Assembly: GCA_027578815.1 (NCBI GenBank)
Contig: JANBTH010000666.1
Coordinates: 1-12,920, forward strand
Origin: Coemansia sp. RSA 1804
Lineage: Eukaryota; Kickxellomycota; Kickxellomycetes; Kickxellales; Kickxellaceae
DNA length: 12,920 bases
Direction of reading: 5' to 3'
The notes beneath the pieces were generated by a model. The model was not told the origin of the DNA. It was given only the letters and a program-made list of their open reading frames with translations, and ran no database searches. Shown piece after piece: positions 6,450 to 12,920 of the stretch. Made by a program: the position numbers and the translations under genes. Within the stretch, counting starts at the first letter, position 1, and each line of letters starts with the position of its first letter.

Positions 6450-7600
6450 TTTAGAAACCGGTCAAGTGATCTCCTCCTTTATTTGCCTCCCCAATCGAAC
6501 TAACAAGAAATAATAATAGAAAGCAGATGCAGCAACCAAAACAAAAAAACAGCAACAACGAAAACAAAAAGTAACAAAGCCCCAATGCGCCGTAACAGAA
6601 ACTCACCACCTCCTTTTCTTTCCTTTCCTGGACTTTCTTGTCCTGGTATGGTGGGTCACAGAATAAAGGGCGTAAGAAGAAGAAAAATAAACATCATCAT
6701 GCCTGATGAAAAAAAGGAGGAACAAGAAAAATGAAAAAAGGAGAAACCTCACGTTTGTTTTCATTTTTCCAAACACACAAACTCCTCGTTTGCTTACACT
6801 TTAGCTTTCCAGTGTTATTGATACTTCCATTCCGCTTCTTTGAACATCTGCTGAATTCCACCATACTTTTTCCCTATATCCTTTCTATTCCAGACCTTTT
6901 TATCCTCGAGCATCCTTTTAAAGAAAACAAAGTCATTCTTGTTAATTCCGTTTGCTTAGTAACAAGCAGACCGTTATAGCGGGCTTTTTCTCGGTACGGC
7001 AGCGTTGGCCTTCTTTTTGTTCTGTTTGTTTTTGTCTTGCTCGCTGTTATTTGGCTTGTGTTGACTTTTTGCTCTCCTGACTTTCTTGCTCGGCCTCTTC
7101 GCGTCTGTCTCGAGTCTCTACTCATCTGGAGGCGAATTTGAAACGTGGCAGGTTTATTCAGCCTCGTTTCTAGCGCTTTATTCTCTCCCTCGGTGCTTGT
7201 CAGGCCGAGCTACCATATTCTGTTCCGGGGAGTTTCCTTCGTCTGTTTGCCCGTGTTTTTTGTTTATTTATTTCTGTGCTAGTACTAACAAACAAGCATT
7301 TTACCACACCTATTGCCACTGCTATATATTCACTCTCCCCACTTTCCAGCTAATCATCCACTATAGGAAACAGCAACAACAGCGAGTAATAATAATAATA
7401 ATAAACAAAAGCCACAGTTCGTTCTCAGTCTTGACCGATTACGCAGCAGCAACTCGCAGCAGTCTAAACAGCAAAAAGGACACCTGGTTGAAGGCAGCGT
7501 GCGGCATTCACCACAACCACTACCACCACACCCACCACCACCACGGCAGTTGCTACTGTCTCGTAGATAAATCAGGCGTCAGCGCGTTGTGTTCCAAAAG
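6450..7600 (+). other. Long spacer: ARF6 promoter and leader region
   Basis: About 1.15 kb hold no convincing gene. Open frames here are AT-rich, unlike the neighbouring genes, and the longest (ending at 7664) contains no ATG. A TATA-like TATATATT at 7323-7330 would give an ARF6 leader of roughly 240 bases. Downstream of it are an AAT run (7388-7402) and a CAC-rich stretch (about 7508-7545). Splice-like signals exist on the plus strand: GTAAGA at 6672-6677, and pyrimidine tracts ending in CAG near 6893 and 7349. A leader intron is therefore possible but unproven. Confidence 0.4.
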
Positions 7601-8143
7601 ATGGGTGGCGGGATCTCGAAAATGCTCCAAAAGCTCTTTGGAAACAAAGAGATGCGCATACTGATGCTTGGGCTTGACGCAGCTGGAAAAACGACAATTC
7701 TGTACAAGCTCAAGCTCAACCAGTCAGTGACGACGATTCCCACCGTCGGCTTCAACGTTGAGACAGTAACATACAAGAATGTCAAGTTCAACGTGTGGGA
7801 TGTGGGAGGCCAGGACAAGATCCGGCCGCTGTGGCGCCACTACTACACAGGCACGCAGGCGCTCATCTTCGTGGTGGACTCGGGCGACCACGACCGCATA
7901 GACGAGGCGAGGGCCGAGCTGCACCGCATTGTCAGCGACCGAGAGATGAAGGACTGTCTGCTGCTTGTGTTTGCAAACAAGCAGGACCTGCCGTCCGCCA
8001 TGACTCCCGCCGAGGTCACCGAGAAGCTTGGCCTCCACAGAATGCGCGATCGCCAGTGGTACGTCCATCCCTCGTGCGCAACCACTGGCGAGGGTCTGTT
8101 CGAGGGTCTGAGCTGGCTCAGCCAGAACATCAAGACTCCATAG
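7601..8143 (+). CDS. ARF6: Arf6-type small GTPase
   Basis: The 180-residue protein is an ADP-ribosylation factor. It begins MGGGISKMLQKLFGNKEM, so glycine 2 is available for N-myristoylation and the amphipathic helix is present. Motifs are P-loop GLDAAGKT (24-31), switch I around T48 (IPTVGFNVE), switch II WDVGGQD (66-72, catalytic Q71), NKQD (126-129) and SCAT (158-161). The segments VTYKNVKFNVWDVGG and SDREMKD are Arf6-like rather than Arf1-like. Fungal Arf6 works at the plasma membrane and endosomes in endocytosis, actin and polarised growth. I chose the ATG at 7601 because it exposes Gly2 and has A at -3 and G at +4. The frame continues four codons upstream to a GTG but has no earlier ATG. 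The protein is slightly longer than the human 175 residues, as in other fungi. No intron is present. Confidence 0.96.
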   Translation: MGGGISKMLQKLFGNKEMRILMLGLDAAGKTTILYKLKLNQSVTTIPTVGFNVETVTYKNVKFNVWDVGGQDKIRPLWRHYYTGTQALIFVVDSGDHDRIDEARAELHRIVSDREMKDCLLLVFANKQDLPSAMTPAEVTEKLGLHRMRDRQWYVHPSCATTGEGLFEGLSWLSQNIKTP

Positions 8144-8541
8144 CTTCTTTTCTTTCCCTTACCTTTCTTCCCCCTACTGTTTCTTTTTTCCTTTCATCTT
8201 CTTAATATTCAAACGTGCCGCCGGAGCAGGCGCCGCGTTACTCCCTCTTTCTTTCTTTCTATGTCCAAGGCAAGCTAAACCACTCGACGCTCTGGCTTTA
8301 TTTGCACGCTTGTAATCCCATGCAACAATGCCTGATCAGCAGGATGTAATCAATCAGCCGATTTTCTTTGCGTTATTTAAGCTGATTAGGATTCTCAGAG
8401 GAAAAAATAGTGATAAGCTTGAGCTCGGCTGCTCCATTCGATTCTTTTTCAGAGGCTTCTTCTTACTTCTTTGTTTTATTTTGGAATTTGCTGTCAACTG
8501 AACGGACGCTACTCTCTTTTTTTCTTTTTTCTTGTTATCCA
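8144..8541 (+). promoter_or_regulatory. ARF6 3' region and promoter of the bS18m gene
   Basis: The 398-bp spacer separates two tandem genes. A short GC-rich block (about 8216-8239) interrupts T-rich 3' UTR-like sequence. A TATA-like TATTTAAG at 8374-8381 lies 161 bp before the start of the next gene. Near it are several ATCAG/CTGAT motifs, including the palindrome CTGATCAG around 8332-8339. The leader just before the start is rich in T and CT. No perfect polyadenylation hexamer was seen. Confidence 0.4.
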
Positions 8542-9144
8542 ATGTTCTCGCTTACGGCGCGTCTCGCCACTCTTCGCCTCGCCGTGCCGCTAGTACGAGG
8601 GGTGGCCACCAATGGCGGACACGGCACATTCAACAGGGAATCAAGATCCGCGCAACACGGACAGAGCAGCACATCGAACGAAAGAAAGGAGGGATCCTCG
8701 TCGCGGTCCTTGGGGGCCGAAAGCCTCACCGAGCAAGTGGACAGCATGGCCCAGTCGATTGCAAAAACGCCGCACATGACCCTCGATAGCCGAAACTACC
8801 AGAAAAGGGTCCGGATAAACACCGTCTACCACCCAGGCGAGTTGAACGAAGAGAGGCAGACGAACTACCCCAAAAAGCTGGACGACCAGCCGACCAAAAA
8901 GGACCCGTTCCTCGCTCTTGGCACCAATCCGCTGAGGCACTACAAGAACGCGTCGATGCTGGCGCATTTTATCACCGATATGGGCAAGATCAAGCCGAGG
9001 AAAACCACCTCGCTCACCGCAAAGTCCCAGCGCCGTGTTGCAAAGGCCATCAAGCGCGCACGCGCCTTTGGTCTGCTTCCTCTGATGAACAAGCCTGCGC
9101 TCAGATCCGACTATGGCCGTAGATACTTTTCCGGATCCAGCTGA
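8542..9144 (+). CDS. RSM18: Mitochondrial small-subunit ribosomal protein bS18m
   Basis: The 200-residue protein ends in a bacterial-type S18 domain (about 122-183). Its core includes GKIKPRKTTSLTAKSQRRVAKAIKRARAFGLLPL, given here as separate motifs: GKIKPRKTTSLTAK, then QRRVAKAIKRARAFGLLP. In the bacterial ribosome S18 binds 16S rRNA on the platform next to S6, and the mitochondrial protein should do the same in the mitoribosome. The N-terminus is a likely presequence: MFSLTARLATLRLAVPLVRG has arginines, no acid and an amphipathic pattern. Residues 30-120 are a hydrophilic linker typical of mitochondrial S18 proteins. I start at 8542, the first ATG in the frame. The frame is open upstream to a TAG at 8407 but without ATG. 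The -3 base is C, so initiation may be less efficient. There is no intron. Confidence 0.92.
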   Translation: MFSLTARLATLRLAVPLVRGVATNGGHGTFNRESRSAQHGQSSTSNERKEGSSSRSLGAESLTEQVDSMAQSIAKTPHMTLDSRNYQKRVRINTVYHPGELNEERQTNYPKKLDDQPTKKDPFLALGTNPLRHYKNASMLAHFITDMGKIKPRKTTSLTAKSQRRVAKAIKRARAFGLLPLMNKPALRSDYGRRYFSGSS

Positions 9145-9356
9145 AAGCCTTCAGCACGGCTGCCGGCCTGGTGTAGGGATAGATATATAGGTTCTGTCGC
9201 ATATTCAAAAGTATTGGTGTTTTCCAGCAATGAGAATGCCATTAAATGAACCGAATTGTGTGTTTTTTTGCATAGAAAACGAGACCAAAAATCAGGGCCA
9301 AGGTTGGCTGTCGCAAGAATGAAAAGGGACCAATTGTGTGGTTACAATGTAATAAT
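9145..9356. terminator. Convergent 3' regions of bS18m and HPC2
   Basis: Only 212 bp separate the two stop codons, so the 3' UTRs probably abut or overlap. On the plus strand ATTAAA at 9241-9246, 97 bases after the bS18m stop, is a plausible polyadenylation signal. I found no perfect hexamer for HPC2 on the minus strand. Confidence 0.4.
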
Positions 9357-9762
9357 TTACGGCGATGTCAGATTATGTACGCTCATGCTGTACCTGCTGG
9401 ACCCGGGGCTGGCATACTCGTCCTCGTTGGTGCCATTGCCGTTACCGCTGGCGTCCACGTGCTGCTGCCCAAACTGCTGCGGCCGGTCTCCATGCTGCTG
9501 TGCCATCGATTGGGCGCTTCCACCATAGTACGGAGATGTCTGCGCATACGCTCCAGCCTCTGCAAATGGACTCTGCTGCTGGCGATCAAAGACGGCTGTG
9601 CTGCTGTTGTACGGCGAAGACTGGTGGTGCATTGGCATTGCAGGTGCACTGCCATCGTATGCTTGCGCAGGTGATGTTGGCTGCTGGTTGAGGTTGCTGT
9701 AAGCTTGCTTTGTGTGCCTGTAGTCGGCCCGAGTCGGAGATGCAACCTGCGGATGCTGTTGC

Positions 9763-9794
<32 letters not shown>

Positions 9795-12122
9795 ATGATG
9801 AGGCGAGTGCATGGCGCTCTGCGGGTACGGTGACATGCTGGGACCCGATGGCGCAAAGCCGCTGTCGTAGCGGGACGACGCAGATGTGCTATACACCGAC
9901 TGCGCTGGCGCGTTTGCCGTCGCGAAATCAGGAGAATGCAACGGCTGCGTGCTTGGCTCTGTGTCGGCAGCAAACTCTGGCTGTGCTGGCGGCACAGGCG
10001 TGGCTTCCAGCGTTGAATGGGACTGTGCGCGCTGAGCAGCAGCCGGCGACGTCTCGTTCTTTGTCGGTCCGGTAGGGACTTCAGGTTTCTTGGTCTGCTT
10101 CTCCACAAGCGACTTTCGGCTGCTGTAAGCACGGCTAATCTCGTAAGTAACCATGGTTGATCCCGGCCACAGGTTGACTAAGTGGGCATATGCGTCCTTC
10201 CGCGCCTGCTGCTCACGATATGCGCCGTCCTTTCCTGCTCCCTGGTCCAGATGGTTGCGCAGCTCGTTCATGTTAAGCGACAGAAGAATGTACTGGTACA
10301 GAATGTGCTTGCTGATTGTAGTCCAGTGCCACCGCACCTGCGCTCCGCCTGACGTTCCATCCTCGCTTTCCTTCGTGCCAGTACGGGCACCAACTGGAAT
10401 CCACCCCATTCCGCGCTCTATCTGCTCGTCTATGCGCGCCTTCAGCCCGTCCTCAATCTGTTTCAACTGCCTCTCCTTCCACGTCAGCAGATCGTGCCCA
10501 AGAAGCTTGCTCACGATCTTGCGCACAGTAGCACGGTTGTATGGAAGGATCCCAGCCATGCAATGGTATATTCCGGTGGTGAACCCAACAACATCCATAG
10601 GCGTGGACCATGCAAATATCTTGTGCTCTGGCGTGCGCAGAGATAAAACCAGTCGGTCATACTCTAGCGCACGGGCCATGGAAAGCTCGCATACCTGGCG
10701 AAGAGACGGCTTCAGAGTTGATGGAAATCGCTGTCGGTTTTCAAACGCCTCGCTCTTTGTTGCCTGAGCCAGCTCCTCGAAAGCAGCCTCAATTTCTTGT
10801 GTTGGTTCTCTTGCCTCGTTAATAGCCATAGCGTCCTCAGAGGTGATGGTTGTCGATGATGCAACAGCACTTGATGCTGAAGGCGTTTCTCCTTTTCTGA
10901 AATGATCCCTTCCGGTCTCGTCGTCTTGCTCGACCAAGCTCATATCCAAGTTCCCAACCTTGTTTCCTTCCCCGCCGTTCGAAAAAGTTGCGCCTGGTTT
11001 GTCGTGTTCTGGTATAGGCGGGCGCTTTGGCCTGGCATCGTCCTCTGTGCCAGAAGCGCTGTCAGCACCAGCCGAAACCACCGCTGCAACAGCAGGATGC
11101 TCAATCATGCTCTTTGCCTTGCTGGATTCCAGCTTTCGGCTTGTTCGAGCACCCGACTTTCGGCCATTCGTTGGTATTTGCGCCGTTTTCGCCGCAGCTC
11201 CAGACTCGCTGTTGCTTCGTCTGTGTTGGGACTTGCCATCTGCCTTTTTCTTTAGCGATGCAGACTCTGAAGATTCGACGACGCCCTTGGATGGGGCGGC
11301 TCCATTGGCCTTTCTTTTAGTAGGTGCGGGGTCTTTTGCTGGCTGCTTCTTCTCGGGCTGTTTGCGAGATCGCGGCTTTTTGTCTGTTTTCTCAAATTCC
11401 TCGTCCTCGTTTGCACTCTCAAGTTCGTTAAGCGGGCCGTAATAAACAAAAAAGTCGTCCTCTTCATACTTGTCCAGATCCTCAAGCAATCCTGTGCCAG
11501 ACTCTGTTTTGCCGCCCCCACGAGCAATACCTGAGCCGGTCTTTGCGGCATCGGCGTCAGGAGCCTGGGCCCCCAAATCGCCCTTTCCTTTTGCATCTTC
11601 TGTATCCGTTGCCGCAGTCTCTGGACCACCTTGACCTTCGTTTTCTGTGTTGTTTCCGTCATTCCTCTTCCGCCGCTTCTTGCGTTGCTTCTTCGACAGG
11701 CTGTGGCTGTCCATAAACGTGATTTCGCTGTCGTCAATAAATGGATCTTCCAGGTCGTAATCGTCCTCAGCAGTGTCCTTTGCAGCACGTCTGCTTGCGC
11801 GCTTCTTGTTGTTTGTCTTTTTTGAATTCGAATCATAAAGCTCGGCGTTCTTCAGCAGCCGAGCGAAAAATGGATCATTCGCTATTGCAGGCGGCACGGC
11901 GTTGGAGTTGCTGGCATAGCCGCCTCCTTCATGAGACGAACCCTCGCTATCCGAACGCTCGTCAGAGTTGTTCTCTGCATGATCATTATCCGCATTAGCC
12001 GTGTCATCAGCTTCGGCTGTGGTGAGCCAATCGACAATGGTGCACGATCCAGGCCGCAGCGAAACCGACGCCTGCCACGTTCGCTCGCTCATATCCGCCT
12101 GTGGCCGGCCGGATAGATCCAT
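9357..12122 (-). CDS. HPC2: Hpc2/ubinuclein family subunit of the HIRA histone chaperone complex
   Basis: The 921-residue, mostly disordered nuclear protein carries the Hpc2-related domain (HRD). DYDLEDPFIDDSE (121-133) and DDFFVYYGPLN (222-232) are its two halves. The HRD binds H3-H4 in replication-independent deposition by the HIRA complex. An N-terminal strand-like motif (WQASVSLRPGSCTIVDW, 16-32) may be the HIRA-binding region by analogy with UBN1. A helical domain at about 470-672 (LRQVCELSMARAL, LPYNRATVRKIVSKLL) resembles the ubinuclein middle domain seen in metazoans. Basic and acidic low-complexity tracts join them. The C-terminal 240 residues are Ser/Pro/Gln/Ala-rich, with five His then ten Gln (775-789). 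I start at the ATG at 12122, which has A at -3 and G at +4. The frame extends nine codons further to a GTG but not to an ATG. Unusual is the 87-residue linker between the HRD halves. No intron is present. Confidence 0.88.
9756..9800 (-). repeat. His5-Gln10 codon repeat in HPC2
   Basis: On the coding strand CAT/CAC-type His codons (residues 775-779) are followed by ten Gln codons, nearly all CAG (residues 780-789). On the plus strand this reads as CTG then ATG-type triplets. It lies in the disordered C-terminal tail, so length variation between strains is expected. Confidence 0.9.
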
Positions 12123-12360
12123 TGTCTGTTTTGGAATGCAAATAGCCACGGCTCCCCTTTGCAGCAGGCGCTCCCTTTGTCCGTTGTTTCCGATACAATA
12201 AGGTGTTGGTGGACAATATGAATATAGACACTAGCGAAAATTAACAGCCTTTGGAGAGAAAGAGAGAGGAGAGGGTAAACAGCCAGCGCGTTCTGTTCAA
12301 GGAATTGGCTTCGCTGTGCTGCGCAATTGCTCCAATGGATTTTGTTATAAGAGAGAAATT
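12123..12360 (-). promoter_or_regulatory. HPC2 upstream region with paired CCAAT boxes
   Basis: Two CCAAT boxes in opposite orientation, ATTGG at 12304-12308 and CCAAT at 12332-12336, lie about 180-215 bp upstream of the HPC2 start. A TATA-like TCTATATT (minus strand, 12228-12221) lies about 100 bp upstream. The layout suits a fungal promoter but is consensus matching only. Confidence 0.4.
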
Positions 12361-12840
12361 ATGTGAAAGGAGGGGAATTCGGAAATAAGAGAGGCGCGTT
12401 AGTGTGCAAGAAAAAAGGAAAGAAAATAAAAAGGGGAAAGAAAGTCTGGTCGAGTTTTTGTGCTTTTAGGCGCGTAAGAGGCATGCTGTTTGAATATCCT
12501 GTGCCACGCGCTTATGCGTTGTCAAACCGAGCACAGGCTTCTCGCAGGGTCTGTGGGAACCAGCTGCAAGAGAAAGCGTGGTAAAAGCAGGAAATAAAGC
12601 AAGTGAAAGAAAGTACCCGAATATGAAGAAAAGTAAGCGTGGTTTGCCAGAGACAACTGCTATTATTATTACGAGCTAGAGGTGAAATAAAATAGAGATG
12701 ATGCTTGCCTGGCAAAAGGGGAAAAAAGAGTCCAATGTTTATTGACATGGACAATGTTGCTGCTGTTGCTGTTGCTGTTGTTGTTGTTTGGAACTCTCCC
12801 TTCCTTCCTTGCTACCAGCTCAGCCGTGTTCGCTATTCAA
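12361..12840. other. Spacer without a recognisable gene
   Basis: The stretch is purine-rich at first (12361-12450) and then mixed. The short open frames have no family resemblance and no GC-rich codon use. A GTTGCT/GTT simple repeat occupies about 12757-12788. I saw no tRNA or snRNA hallmark. Confidence 0.5.
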
Positions 12841-12848
12841 TATAAAAG
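12841..12848 (+). promoter_or_regulatory. TATA box of a gene beyond the right edge
   Basis: TATAAAAG is a perfect TATA box on the plus strand and is followed by T-rich leader-like sequence up to the window end. A plus-strand transcript probably starts around 12870-12890, with its coding region outside. No start codon belonging to it is seen before 12920. Confidence 0.45.
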
Positions 12849-12920
12849 CACTCCAAGTTGTCGGGTCCTTTGTTTCTGGTATCATTCTTTTTGTTGTGTG
12901 CTCCGTGCTGATCTGACGCT

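Noticed and set aside
6731..6979. 82-codon hydrophobic ORF on the plus strand
   Set aside because: It is AT-rich and T-tract derived, with no family resemblance. Hydrophobicity follows from the T-rich codons.
6874..7125. 83-codon basic ORF on the minus strand
   Set aside because: It has A-rich codon use unlike the neighbouring genes. The Lys/Arg content is what results from reading the opposite strand of pyrimidine tracts.
7086..7664. 192-codon open frame overlapping the ARF6 start
   Set aside because: It begins at TTG and contains no ATG at all. Its composition reflects the CAC and AAT repeats of the ARF6 leader.
8409..8421. 13-base match (AGTGATAAGCTTG) to 1461-1473
   Set aside because: A match of this length is expected about once by chance within a window of this size. 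The flanks do not match.

Overview
The window looks like nuclear DNA of a fungus. It carries Tim9, Hem12, Lsg1, Arf6, a mitochondrial bS18 protein and an Hpc2/ubinuclein protein, all at fungal-like lengths. Genes lie on both strands and are GC-rich. Spacers are AT-rich, full of pyrimidine tracts and triplet repeats, with TATA-like and CCAAT boxes. All six complete genes are single open frames with no intron in the coding part. The ubinuclein-type middle domain in the Hpc2 protein and the compact, intron-poor style would suit an early-diverging lineage such as Kickxellomycotina. That placement is a low-confidence guess from overall style, not from a marker.

Layout, left to right. Positions 1-237 (minus) are the N-terminal 79 codons of an unidentified His- and acid-rich protein that runs off the left edge. 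Positions 238-1570 have no convincing coding gene. They hold triplet repeats, a candidate 5'-leader intron for the left-edge gene, and two exact 15-bp copies of a CCAAT-box element. LSG1 (minus, 1571-3649) is divergent from TIM9 (plus, 4259-4540) across a 609-bp shared promoter region. HEM12 (plus, 4978-6162) follows TIM9. A 1.4-kb spacer with a perfect 19-bp palindrome leads to ARF6 (plus, 7601-8143), and then to the mitochondrial bS18 gene (plus, 8542-9144). HPC2/ubinuclein (minus, 9357-12122) converges on the bS18 gene with a 212-bp gap. The last 800 bases are its promoter region plus a clear TATA box at 12841 pointing off the right edge.

The genes are housekeeping and do not form an operon or a single pathway. 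Three concern mitochondria or heme: TIM9 (carrier import chaperone), bS18m (mitoribosome) and HEM12 (heme synthesis, cytosolic). LSG1 is cytosolic 60S maturation, ARF6 is endosome/plasma-membrane traffic and polarity, and HPC2 is HIRA-type histone deposition. I see no transposon, CRISPR, tRNA or rRNA. No new multi-gene system is evident. The most distinctive signals are non-coding (the palindrome at 6431-6449 and the duplicated CCAAT element at 1439-1528) or concern domain architecture (a long insertion splitting the Hpc2 HRD motif).
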